From NCBI RefSeq assembly GCF_014700075.1, contig NZ_JACXBU010000002.1:434001-498000 (forward strand): a DNA stretch of 64,000 nucleotides. The letters are read 5' to 3'. Position numbers and translations under genes: made by a program. This stretch comes from Pseudomonas sp. JM0905a. GTDB lineage: Bacteria; Pseudomonadota; Gammaproteobacteria; Pseudomonadales; Pseudomonadaceae. The notes beneath the pieces are model-generated. The model made no database searches. It was given only the letters and a program-made list of their open reading frames with translations, and was not told the origin of the DNA. Position 1 is the stretch's first letter; each line of letters opens with the position of its first letter. Shown one piece after another: positions 9,163-17,922 of the stretch.

Positions 9163-9193
9163 AGAGCACTAAAAACTTACTGCATCACGGGCA

Positions 9194-12100
9194 TCAGGGA
9201 ATGCATACGCCGTGCTGACCGCTCTGGGCCAGGTCCATGAGTTCGCGGTTGGCCACTGCGTACATGGCGTAGTCGGTGGCGGTGGAGGCGCGCAGTTCGA
9301 CCAGCATGGCCTTCCAGCGATCCACCAGGGCACGGTGCTGATCCAGCCACAGCGCCACGCGTTCCTCGACGTCCGCCGGACCTTCGTTCATCTGCAGGAC
9401 CGAGATGGTGATCGCCCGCTGTTGCCAGTCCAGATCGTCGCGGAAGGCTTCCCGCGCCAGCGCTTGCCAGTTGCTTTCCACCGGCAGGCTGGTGATCTGC
9501 TGCAGGTACCAGGACAGGTCCAGCGCGCCGCCGACGGCGAAGTAGGCAGAGGCGACTTCGACGGTGTCCTTGCCGGTGACGTCGGACGCCTCGATGATCG
9601 GCAGCAGCGTGTACAGGTGGCTGGTGCCGGCCACGACACGCGCCAGGTCCTCAGGGGCGCCAGCTTCGACGTAAGACTGGTAGCGCGCCAGCCACTGCTC
9701 GCGGGACGGGCCTTCCAGCAGCTCGTCCAGGCGACCGGCCAGGGCCTCCACGCGCGGGCCGAAGTGGTTCACGTCACGGGCGGCGTTCTGGTCTTCGCGA
9801 CGGCTGCGCAGGAACCAGCGGGTAGCACGGCGGCCCAGGCGCATCAGCTCGTCCATCAAGGTCAGCTGCAGCTCGGCCGGCACCTTGTAGTCCAGGGCCT
9901 CGATCTGCTTCCACCAGTGCGGCAGGCGGAACACATCGCGCACCACGACATAGGCGCCCGCCACGTTGGCAGCGCTCATGCCGGTGGACTCCTTCAGGCG
10001 CTGCACGAAGGTGATACCCATGTGGTTGACCAGGTCGTTGGCGATCTGGGTGCTGATGATTTCGCGCTTCAGGCGGTGGCGACGCATGGACTCGCCGAAG
10101 GTCTCGGCCAGGCGTGCCGGGAAGGCGGTTTCCATTTCCTGGGCCAGGTAGTCATCGTCCGGCACCAGGGATTTGAGCAGCGACTCCTTGAGGTCGATCT
10201 TGCTGTAGGAGATCAGCACCGACAGCTCGGGGCGGGTCAGGCCCTGGCCATTGGCGATGCGCTCGTTCAGCTCCTCGTCCGTGGGCAGGAACTCCAGGCC
10301 GCGATCCAGCTTGCCGGCCGCTTCCAGGGCCGCCATCAGGCGCTTGTACTCGCCGATCTTCTCGCGGGCACGACGCTGCGCCAGGGAGAGCGCCTGGGTC
10401 TGCTTGTAGTTGTTGCCCAGCACCAGGTTGCCCACGTCATCGGTCATCTCGGCCAGCAGCTTGTTGCGCTGTTTGCCGGTCATGTCGCCGTTGGCAACGA
10501 TTTCGTTGAGCAGGATCTTGATGTTGACCTCATGGTCCGAGCAGTCCACGCCGCCGGCGTTGTCGATGAAGTCGGTGTTGCTGGCGCCGCCATTGAGGCC
10601 GTACTCGACGCGGCCCAGTTGGGTCATGCCGAGGTTGCCGCCCTCGCCCACTACCTTGGCGCGCAGTTCACGGCCGTCCACGCGCAGGGCGTCGTTGGCC
10701 TTGTCGCCCACGTCGGCGTGGCTTTCGCTGCTGGCCTTGACGTAGGTGCCGATACCGCCGTTCCAGAGCAGGTCGACCGGCGCCTTCAGCAGGGCATTCA
10801 GCAGCTCGGTAGGGGTCAGCTTGTCGGCTTCGATCTCGAAGCGCTGCTGCATCTGCGGGCTGATGGCGATGCTCTTGGCACTGCGCAGGAAGATGCCGCC
10901 GCCTTCGGAGATCAGCTTGGTGTCGTAGTCGGCCCAGGAAGAACGCGGCAGCTCGAACAAGCGCTGGCGCTCGACGAAGCTGGAAGCCGCATCCGGGTTC
11001 GGGTCGATGAAGATGTGCATGTGGTTGAAGGCTGCCACCAGTTGCAACTTGTCCGACAGCAGCAGGCCATTGCCGAACACGTCGCCGGCCATGTCGCCGA
11101 TGCCGATCACGGTGAAGTTGTCCTTCTGCACATCGATGCCGCGCTCACGGAAGTGACGCTGCACCGATACCCAGCCGCCCTTGGCGGTGATGCCCATGCC
11201 CTTGTGGTCGTAGCCGGCCGAACCGCCGGAGGCGAAGGCGTCGCCCAGCCAGAAGCCATATTCCTGGGCAATGCCGTTGGCAATGTCGGAGAAGGTCGCG
11301 GTGCCCTTGTCGGCCGCCACCACCAGGTAGGGGTCGTCGACGTCGTGGCGCACCACGTTGGCCGGCGGCACCACCTTGCCTTCCTTGAGGTTGTCGGTGA
11401 CGTCCAGCAGGCCGGAAATGAAGATGCGATAGCAGGCGATGGCCTCGGCCTGGATATCGTCACGGCTGCCACCCACCGGCAGGCGACGCGGAATGAAGCC
11501 GCCCTTTGCGCCCATGGGCACGATCACGGCGTTCTTCACCTGCTGCGCCTTCACCAGGCCCAGCACTTCGGTACGGAAGTCTTCCTCGCGGTCGGACCAG
11601 CGCAGGCCGCCACGCGCCACGTCGCCGAAGCGCAGGTGCACGCCTTCAACCCGCGGCGAATAGACGAAAATTTCGAACTTGGGCACCGGGCGCGGGATTT
11701 CGGGAATCAGGCGCGGGCTCAGTTTGAAGCTGAAGTAGGACTTGTTCTGGCCAGCCGCGTCGGGTTGGTAGAAGTTGGTGCGCAGGGTCGCCTTGATCAG
11801 GTCCAGGTAGCGACGCAGGATGCGGTCTTCGTTGAGCACCGCGACATTGTCCAGCTCACCGAGGATGGCCTGCTCCAGCTTCTGCTGCTTGTCGTCCAGG
11901 TCATCGGCCGCCAGCTTGCGCGCCAGGTAGAAGCGGGTCTTGAACAGACGCACCAGCTCCTTGGCGATGTTGGCATGGTTCAGCAGGGTGCTGGCGATGT
12001 AGGACAGGTCGAAGCCCAGGCGAATCTGCTTCAGGTAGCGCGCATAGGCACGCAGCAGGGCCACATCGCGCCAGGGCATGGCAGCGGTCAGCACCAGGCG

Positions 12101-14056
12101 GTTGAAGGCATCGTTCTCGGCATGGCCGCCGACGATATGCACGAAGGCGTCCTGCAGGGTGTCGTTGAGTTCCTGGATATCGACTTCATCACCCAGGGCG
12201 CTGGTGAAGGCGAAGTCGTGGATCCAGTACTGGCGACCGTCCTGGCGCACCAGGCGGTAGGGGAACTCGCCCAGTACACGCAGGCCGAGGTTTTCCAGGA
12301 TCGGCAGCACATCGGACAGCGCCAGCGGGTTGTCGGCGTGGTACAGCTTGCAATGCAGTTGCTGCTCACCCTGGGCCAGCGGCTGGTAGAAGCTCATCAC
12401 CAGCGGGCGCTCGTCGGACAGGCTGTACAGGTGCTGCATGTCCACCACCGCCGAGTGCGGGGCGAAGCGCTCGCGATAGCCGGCCGGGAAGCCTTTCGGG
12501 AAGTCGGCCAGCACGCGGGTGCCCTGCCCTTCGCCGAAGCTTTCGTTGATCAGGCTGGCATAGTCGTCCTTCCAGGAACGGCAGGCCTGGATGACTTCCT
12601 TCTCCAGCATCGCCGTATCGACGTGCAGCTTGTTCTTCGGATCGAGGCGCAGGATGAACTGCACCCGCGCCAGCACGGATTCGGAGAAGAAGGTCCAGAA
12701 CTCGCAGTCGCTGGCCTGCAGGCGCTCCATCAGGATCTGCTGGATCTTCAGCCGAGTCTCGGTGGAATAGACGTCACGCGGGACATAGGCCAGGGCGTAG
12801 GCGAAGCGGCCATAGGGATCGCGGCGCAGAAACAGGCGGATCTTGTTGCGTTCCTGCATCTGCACGATGGACATGGCGGTGGTGAACAGATCGTCCACCG
12901 GGGTCTGGAACAGGTCATCGCGCGGCAGCACTTCCAGTACCTGGGCCAGTTCCTTGCCCAGGTGGGCCTTGGCGTCGAAGCCGGAGCGGCGCTGGATCTC
13001 GGCCACCTTGCGGCGGATATAGGGGATGCGGCCGACGCTTTCGGCGTACACGGCCGAGGTGTAGAGGCCCATGAAGCGGCACTCCTTGATCACCTTGCCC
13101 TTGGCATCCAGTTCGCGGATGGACACGAAGTCCGGGTAGGCCGGGCGATGCACACGGCTCGGCTCGGCAGCCTTGGCGAAGGACAGCAGGTTGGGCTCGC
13201 GCAGGTAGGTCAGGGCCTCGGTCTCGATATGCAGGTCTTCTTTCTTCAGGCCCGCGCGGCGGAGCCTGGAAACACCCAACAGAGACTTCTCGTCGTAGAC
13301 CAGGTGGCCGCCGTTCTTCTCGTCGGCCACGGTGAATTCTTCATAACCCAGGAAGGTGAAGTGGTCGTCCAACAGCCAATCCATGAAGACCTTCACTTCG
13401 GCCAGCTCTTCGCCATCGACCTTGAGCTTGGCCTTGTCCAGCCAGGCCAGCAGTTCCTGGGCCTTGGCCTTCATCGGCTTGAAATCGGCCACTGCCACGC
13501 GGACATCGCCCAGCACTTCCAGCAGGGCCTTTTCCAGGGTTTTCATGGCGCCGTTGTTGGCGCAGCGGTCGATCTCCAGGAACATCATCGATTCCTGGCG
13601 CACATCCTTGCCCTGGGAGCCCTTGGGCAGGACTTCCACCAGGTCGCCCTTGGCATTGCGGCGCACGCTGATGACGTTGTTCTGCAGGGTGTGGATGCTG
13701 TAGCCGCGACGGTTCAGCTCCATGCGTACCGAGTCGACGAGGAACGGGATGTCAGGGTGCAGCACTTCCACGGCGGTGTGGGTGGATTGCCAGCCGTGCT
13801 TTTCGTAGTCAGGGTTGAACACCCGCACTTCAGGATTGGCGGGGTCGAAGCGCTCCAGCAGGCGCCAGGATGACAGGGTGCAGCCGACGAGGTCGGACAG
13901 GCGGCGCTGGGTCAGTTCGTCGAGCGCGATGATGCCAAAGAATTGCTCGGCGAACAGGGCTACTTGTGGCAACGCCTTTTCGCTGACGTGCTGCGCCAGG
14001 GCCGCTTGCAGTTGATGCTGGAAGTCGGCTTTGCTGGCTGCGGTGAAGGACGTCAT
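9194..14056 (-). CDS. gdhB: NAD-specific glutamate dehydrogenase, 180-kDa type
   Basis: Giant catabolic glutamate dehydrogenase (1620 aa) converting glutamate and NAD+ to 2-oxoglutarate and ammonia. The long N-terminal regulatory region is followed by the catalytic core, seen at VARGGLRWSDREEDFRTEVLGL, the substrate-Lys motif VPMGAKGGF, and the nucleotide-binding stretch VVGEGGNLGMTQLGRVEY. Length equals that of the P. aeruginosa GdhB class as I remember it. The frame is open to 14125, but MTSFTAASKADF at 14056 follows a GGAG located 9 nt upstream, so I use it. Monocistronic with its own terminator. In P. aeruginosa this gene is arginine-induced through ArgR; a partial ArgR-like site is at 14229-14249. 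Confidence 0.96.
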   Translation of the reverse strand: MTSFTAASKADFQHQLQAALAQHVSEKALPQVALFAEQFFGIIALDELTQRRLSDLVGCTLSSWRLLERFDPANPEVRVFNPDYEKHGWQSTHTAVEVLHPDIPFLVDSVRMELNRRGYSIHTLQNNVISVRRNAKGDLVEVLPKGSQGKDVRQESMMFLEIDRCANNGAMKTLEKALLEVLGDVRVAVADFKPMKAKAQELLAWLDKAKLKVDGEELAEVKVFMDWLLDDHFTFLGYEEFTVADEKNGGHLVYDEKSLLGVSRLRRAGLKKEDLHIETEALTYLREPNLLSFAKAAEPSRVHRPAYPDFVSIRELDAKGKVIKECRFMGLYTSAVYAESVGRIPYIRRKVAEIQRRSGFDAKAHLGKELAQVLEVLPRDDLFQTPVDDLFTTAMSIVQMQERNKIRLFLRRDPYGRFAYALAYVPRDVYSTETRLKIQQILMERLQASDCEFWTFFSESVLARVQFILRLDPKNKLHVDTAMLEKEVIQACRSWKDDYASLINESFGEGQGTRVLADFPKGFPAGYRERFAPHSAVVDMQHLYSLSDERPLVMSFYQPLAQGEQQLHCKLYHADNPLALSDVLPILENLGLRVLGEFPYRLVRQDGRQYWIHDFAFTSALGDEVDIQELNDTLQDAFVHIVGGHAENDAFNRLVLTAAMPWRDVALLRAYARYLKQIRLGFDLSYIASTLLNHANIAKELVRLFKTRFYLARKLAADDLDDKQQKLEQAILGELDNVAVLNEDRILRRYLDLIKATLRTNFYQPDAAGQNKSYFSFKLSPRLIPEIPRPVPKFEIFVYSPRVEGVHLRFGDVARGGLRWSDREEDFRTEVLGLVKAQQVKNAVIVPMGAKGGFIPRRLPVGGSRDDIQAEAIACYRIFISGLLDVTDNLKEGKVVPPANVVRHDVDDPYLVVAADKGTATFSDIANGIAQEYGFWLGDAFASGGSAGYDHKGMGITAKGGWVSVQRHFRERGIDVQKDNFTVIGIGDMAGDVFGNGLLLSDKLQLVAAFNHMHIFIDPNPDAASSFVERQRLFELPRSSWADYDTKLISEGGGIFLRSAKSIAISPQMQQRFEIEADKLTPTELLNALLKAPVDLLWNGGIGTYVKASSESHADVGDKANDALRVDGRELRAKVVGEGGNLGMTQLGRVEYGLNGGASNTDFIDNAGGVDCSDHEVNIKILLNEIVANGDMTGKQRNKLLAEMTDDVGNLVLGNNYKQTQALSLAQRRAREKIGEYKRLMAALEAAGKLDRGLEFLPTDEELNERIANGQGLTRPELSVLISYSKIDLKESLLKSLVPDDDYLAQEMETAFPARLAETFGESMRRHRLKREIISTQIANDLVNHMGITFVQRLKESTGMSAANVAGAYVVVRDVFRLPHWWKQIEALDYKVPAELQLTLMDELMRLGRRATRWFLRSRREDQNAARDVNHFGPRVEALAGRLDELLEGPSREQWLARYQSYVEAGAPEDLARVVAGTSHLYTLLPIIEASDVTGKDTVEVASAYFAVGGALDLSWYLQQITSLPVESNWQALAREAFRDDLDWQQRAITISVLQMNEGPADVEERVALWLDQHRALVDRWKAMLVELRASTATDYAMYAVANRELMDLAQSGQHGVCIP

Positions 14057-14464
14057 GGTTGTGCTCCGCTGGGCTCGTTTCGTTGGAATTAAGCGTAGAA
14101 CGCCTACGTGCGGAGAAAGGGCCACAGGTCGATCCGGGCAGTGTGACCCTGCTCCGGGAGAACGCCGGGGGACAACTGCGACCCGGCGGTCACCATTGCC
14201 GCGAAAGCTTAACGAGGGAGTAATGCGGGACGCTTACGGCGCTGCGACATATTCGTTCAATCAGAGTCCGCTTTTACCTATGCCGTAATCTCGACCCGAA
14301 GGTGTAGGAATGGGCCGCGCAAAGCCCACGAATATTCGCCCTCGTCACGGAACCAACGCCTGAATTCAGGCTCTTCTAGGCCGCCTCCCCTGGTCTGGAT
14401 TAAAGTTATGCGTCATCACCGGAGGGCTTACAGCTCTCTTTTCCCCAGTTCAACGAGCCCATCG
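14057..14464. other. Divergent promoter region gdhB / moxR operon
   Basis: About 400 bp between two divergent transcription units. It carries one ArgR-type half-site (14229-14249) and an AT-richer patch near 14395-14420 closer to the moxR side. I see no credible gene in it; the short open frames lack ribosome-binding sites. Confidence 0.5.
14229..14249 (-). promoter_or_regulatory. ArgR-like half-site upstream of gdhB
   Basis: Read on the minus strand, TGTCGC-N8-AA-N5 is matched exactly (TGTCGC at 14249-14244, AA at 14235-14234). This is the half-site consensus I recall for Pseudomonas ArgR. The expected second direct half-site 21 bp away is poor on either side. It lies about 175 bp upstream of the gdhB start. 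Confidence 0.35.
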
Positions 14465-15424
14465 ATGGAACACCGTGAAGCGCTAGTCGCCCTGCGTAAC
14501 TTCCTTTCCACCCAGATTCTCGGCCAGGAAAAACTCATCGATCGCCTGCTGATCGCGCTGCTGGCCGACGGCCACCTGCTGGTGGAGGGCGCGCCCGGCC
14601 TGGCCAAGACCAAGGCAATCAAGGACCTGGCAGACGGCGTGGAAGCCGAGTTCCATCGCATCCAGTTCACCCCGGACCTGCTGCCGGCGGACATCACCGG
14701 CACCGAGATCTACCGCCCGGAGAACGGCAGCTTTGTCTTCCAGCAGGGACCGATCTTCCACAACTTGGTGCTGGCCGACGAGATCAACCGCGCACCGGCC
14801 AAGGTGCAGTCGGCGCTGCTGGAGGCCATGGCCGAGCGCCAGGTGTCCATCGGCCGCTCGACCTACGACCTGCCGCCGCTGTTCCTGGTGATGGCGACCC
14901 AGAACCCCATCGAACAGGAAGGCACCTACCCCCTGCCCGAAGCCCAGCTCGACCGTTTCCTGATGCACGTGCGCATCGGTTTCCCGGACGCCTCGGTGGA
15001 ACGCAAGATCCTCCAGCAGGCCCGCGGCGAAGCGCTGCACGGCGAAACCCGAGCCGAGCATCAGGTCAGCCAGCAGGCGATCTTCGCCGCGCGCAAGGAA
15101 ATCCTCGGGCTCTACATGGCCGATGCGGTGGAGGAATACCTGGTGCACCTGGTCATGGCCACCCGCACCCCGGCCAAGTTCGACCCCGAACTGGCCGAGT
15201 GGCTGGCCTGGGGCGCCAGCCCGCGCGGTTCCATCGCCCTCGACCGCTGCGCCCGCGCCCATGCCTGGATGGCCGGCCGCGACTTCGTCAGCCCCGAAGA
15301 CATTCAAGCGGTGCTGTTCGATGTGCTGCGCCATCGCCTGATCCTTTCCTTCGAGGCAGAAGCCGCCGGCATCGACCAGGATCGGGTGATCCAGCGCATC
15401 CTGGATGTGGTAGCGGTGGCCTGA
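14465..15424 (+). CDS. MoxR-family AAA+ ATPase
   Basis: A 319-aa cytoplasmic AAA+ ATPase thought to act as a chaperone that remodels or activates von Willebrand A partner proteins. Walker A is the MoxR-type GAPGLAKT, Walker B is LVLADEINRAPAK, sensor 1 is MATQNPIEQEGTYPLPEAQLDRF, and the C-terminal lid follows. The frame is open from 14408, but ATG at 14465 (MEHREALVALRNFL) gives the normal family length. First gene of a six-gene operon; its stop overlaps the next start as TGATG. No strong Shine-Dalgarno sequence is evident at this start. Confidence 0.93.
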   Translation: MEHREALVALRNFLSTQILGQEKLIDRLLIALLADGHLLVEGAPGLAKTKAIKDLADGVEAEFHRIQFTPDLLPADITGTEIYRPENGSFVFQQGPIFHNLVLADEINRAPAKVQSALLEAMAERQVSIGRSTYDLPPLFLVMATQNPIEQEGTYPLPEAQLDRFLMHVRIGFPDASVERKILQQARGEALHGETRAEHQVSQQAIFAARKEILGLYMADAVEEYLVHLVMATRTPAKFDPELAEWLAWGASPRGSIALDRCARAHAWMAGRDFVSPEDIQAVLFDVLRHRLILSFEAEAAGIDQDRVIQRILDVVAVA

Positions 15425-16422
15425 TGCGCCTGAAAGCGGCGGCCTGGAAGTTCCGGGTAGGCAAGCGCCGTCCGGCGCCGCCCGGCGACGCCCCGCCGGC
15501 CGCCAGCGCGGAGGGCGTGCATGTGGACCTGGCCGAGCTGATCGACATGCGCCACCGGGTCCGGGAGGTGCAGTTGTTCTCCAGCCCTGCGCGCCGCAGC
15601 CCGCTGATCGGCCTGCACCATTCCAAGCTGCGTGGCCGTGGCGTGGATTTCGACCAGGTGCGCATCTACCAGGCCGGCGACGACGTCCGCACCATCGACT
15701 GGCGTGTCACCGCACGCACCCAGGAACCCCATACCAAGCTGTTTCACGAAGAGCGCGAGCGGCCGGTGTTCATCATGGTCGAACAAACCCAGCGGCTGTT
15801 CTTCGGCACCGGGCTGGTATTCAAGTCGGTGCTCGCCGCCCAGGCCGCCAGCCTCATGGGTTGGGCCGCGCTGGCCCACAACGACCGGGTCGGCGGGCTG
15901 GTGTTCAGCGACCAGGACCACCACGAAATCAAGCCACGGCGCAGCAAGCAGAGCCTGCTGCAACTGCTCAGCCGCCTGGCCCGCGCCAACCAGGCGCTCG
16001 GCAGCCCAGGCAGCGCCCAGCGCGAGGGCTTCAGCCTGGCCTTGCGCCGCGCCCGCGAGGTGCTGCGTCCGGGCAGCCTGGTGGTGATCCTCTGTGACGA
16101 ACGCGCCCTGTCTGAAACCGCCGAGCAACAGATCGCCCTGCTCTCCCGCCATACCGACCTGATCCTGATGCCGGTTTCCGACCCGCTGGACCACGCCCTG
16201 CCCGCAGCCGGCCTGCTGCGCTTCGCCGAGCAGGGCGCCCAGCTGGAACTGGATACCCATGCGGCAGACCTGCGCCAGGCCTACCGCGAACAGGGCGAAG
16301 CCCGCGTCGCACGTTGGGAGCGTCTGGCCCAGCGCCTCGGCGTCCTGCTGCTGCCGCTGTCGACCCAGGAAGGCATGATCGAGCAACTGCGCGACTACCT
16401 GCAGCACCGGGGTGCGCGATGA
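15424..16422 (+). CDS. DUF58 domain protein
   Basis: A 332-aa protein of the DUF58 family that almost always follows moxR. The family core is clear: the conserved block LRGRGVDFDQVRIYQAGDDVRTIDWRVTART, then LFHEERERPVFIMVEQT and the vWA-like region after it. It probably works with the MoxR ATPase; the biochemical role is unknown. It starts at ATG 15424, translationally coupled to moxR (TGATG), and ends overlapping the next gene (ATGA at 16419-16422). The DxSxS metal site of true vWA domains is replaced by VEQTQ. Confidence 0.9.
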   Translation: MRLKAAAWKFRVGKRRPAPPGDAPPAASAEGVHVDLAELIDMRHRVREVQLFSSPARRSPLIGLHHSKLRGRGVDFDQVRIYQAGDDVRTIDWRVTARTQEPHTKLFHEERERPVFIMVEQTQRLFFGTGLVFKSVLAAQAASLMGWAALAHNDRVGGLVFSDQDHHEIKPRRSKQSLLQLLSRLARANQALGSPGSAQREGFSLALRRAREVLRPGSLVVILCDERALSETAEQQIALLSRHTDLILMPVSDPLDHALPAAGLLRFAEQGAQLELDTHAADLRQAYREQGEARVARWERLAQRLGVLLLPLSTQEGMIEQLRDYLQHRGAR

Positions 16423-16910
16423 ACCCGCTAGATGGGCTGGAGCCGCTCATCGCCCCGGCTGCCATATCCTGGTGGCCCCCCGCTCCCGGCTGGTGGTGCC
16501 TGCCACCGCTGCTCGGGTTGCTGGGCTGGGGCCTGTGGCACTGGTGGCAGCGGCAAGTGCGGCAGGATGCCGTGGAAACCGAGCAGCCGCTGGACCCGGC
16601 GCGCCAGGCTGCGCTTGAGGAGCTGTCGCGCCTGCCCAAACCCTATGACGGTGCGCCAGCCGGCCCCTGGTTGCAGGAGCTCAACGGATTGCTCAAGCGT
16701 CTTTGCCGCATGCATTACCCCGGAGATCACAGCCACACTCTGAGCGGCCGCGCCTGGCTGGCCTACCTCGACAACCGCTGCCCGGCCGCCGGCCTGACCC
16801 GCTGGATGATCCTGGTCGAAGGCGCCTATCGCCCGCAGTGCAAACTGGATGACAAGGCCATCGCCGGCCTCTACCAGTCCGTCGAGACCTGGATCCGCAA
16901 GCATGTTTGA
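16419..16910 (+). CDS. DUF4381 domain membrane protein
   Basis: A 163-aa protein with one strong transmembrane segment at about 25-42 (WWCLPPLLGLLGWGLWHWW) and a soluble C-terminal half with LPKPYDGAPAGPWLQELNGLLKRLCRMHYPG and SLSGRAW-like features. It matches the DUF4381 protein that sits between DUF58 and the vWA proteins in these operons. It overlaps the previous gene by 4 nt and the next gene by 8 nt (16903-16910), implying coupled translation. Probably an anchor or assembly factor of the membrane vWA complex; this is inference from context. Confidence 0.85.
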   Translation: MNPLDGLEPLIAPAAISWWPPAPGWWCLPPLLGLLGWGLWHWWQRQVRQDAVETEQPLDPARQAALEELSRLPKPYDGAPAGPWLQELNGLLKRLCRMHYPGDHSHTLSGRAWLAYLDNRCPAAGLTRWMILVEGAYRPQCKLDDKAIAGLYQSVETWIRKHV

Positions 16911-17922
16911 GTTCGCCTGGCCCTGGATCTTCATCCTCGCCCCGCTGCCCTGGGTGCTGCGCGTACTGCTGCCGCCGGCGGACAGTGGTGACGCCGCGCT
17001 CAAGGTGAGCTTCCTCGCCGACCTCGAAGGCCTGATCGGCCGACGCGCCCGCGCCAACCTGCCGGCCTGGCGCCAGCAGGCCCCCTTCGTCCTGCTCTGG
17101 CTGTTGCTGCTCTGCGCGGCCGCCCGCCCTGAATGGGTCGGCGAACCGCAACCACTGCCCACCAGCGGCCGCGACCTGCTGCTGGCGGTGGATGTGTCCG
17201 GATCCATGGACTACGCCGACATGAAGTGGGAAGAGGAAGACGTCAGCCGCCTGACCCTGGTGAAGCACCTGATGGGCGAGTTCATCGACGGTCGCCGCGG
17301 CGATCGCATCGGCCTCATCCTGTTCGGCAGCCAGGCCTACGTGCAGGCGCCGCTGACGTTCGACCGCGAAACCGTGCGCACCTGGCTGAATGAAGCCCTG
17401 ATCGGCATCGCCGGCAAGAACACCGCCATCGGCGACGCCATCGGCCTGGCGGTGAAACGCCTGCGCCAGCGCCCCGCCAACAGCCGCGTACTGGTCCTGA
17501 TCACCGACGGCGCCAACACCGGCGGCGAGATCGACCCGCTGACCGCCGCGCGCCTGGCGGCCGAGGAGCAGGTGAAGATCTACACCATCGGTATCGGCGC
17601 TGACCCGGAACAGAGCGACGTGCTGGGCATCCTCGGCCTCAACCCCAGCATGGACCTCGACGAACCCACCCTGACCGCCATCGCAGAACAGACGGGTGGC
17701 CGGTACTTCCGCGCACGCAGCAGCCAGGAACTGGAGCAGATCGAGGAAAGCCTCGACCACCTTGAGCCGGTGACCCAACGCGCCAGCCAGGCACGCCCGG
17801 CCTACTCCCTCTACAGCTGGCCCCTGGCCGGTGCCCTGCTGCTGAGCATTGCGCTGGTCTGCCGTGTGCTCTGGCCCCACGCCCTGCAGCAGCGGCCGCA
17901 GTGGCTGCGGAGGCGCACATGA
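16903..17922 (+). CDS. von Willebrand A domain membrane protein, BatA-like
   Basis: A 339-aa protein with N-terminal TM helices (about 5-22 and 60-80), a periplasmic-type vWA domain (about 90-290) and a C-terminal TM helix (about 310-330). The metal-ion-dependent adhesion site is intact: DVSGSMD (DxSxS), a central Thr in the TFDRETV region, and LITDGANTGG. It resembles BatA of the Bacteroides aerotolerance operon. In this family an intact MIDAS allows metal-dependent partner binding. It overlaps the next start (ATGATG at 17919-17924). Confidence 0.9.
   Translation: MFEFAWPWIFILAPLPWVLRVLLPPADSGDAALKVSFLADLEGLIGRRARANLPAWRQQAPFVLLWLLLLCAAARPEWVGEPQPLPTSGRDLLLAVDVSGSMDYADMKWEEEDVSRLTLVKHLMGEFIDGRRGDRIGLILFGSQAYVQAPLTFDRETVRTWLNEALIGIAGKNTAIGDAIGLAVKRLRQRPANSRVLVLITDGANTGGEIDPLTAARLAAEEQVKIYTIGIGADPEQSDVLGILGLNPSMDLDEPTLTAIAEQTGGRYFRARSSQELEQIEESLDHLEPVTQRASQARPAYSLYSWPLAGALLLSIALVCRVLWPHALQQRPQWLRRRT

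Noticed and set aside
9212-13873. 1553-codon open frame antisense to gdhB
   Set aside because: High GC leaves long stop-free antisense frames; the translation is low-complexity His/Gln/Gly/Ala-rich and lacks any motif, while gdhB on the other strand is a full-length known enzyme.
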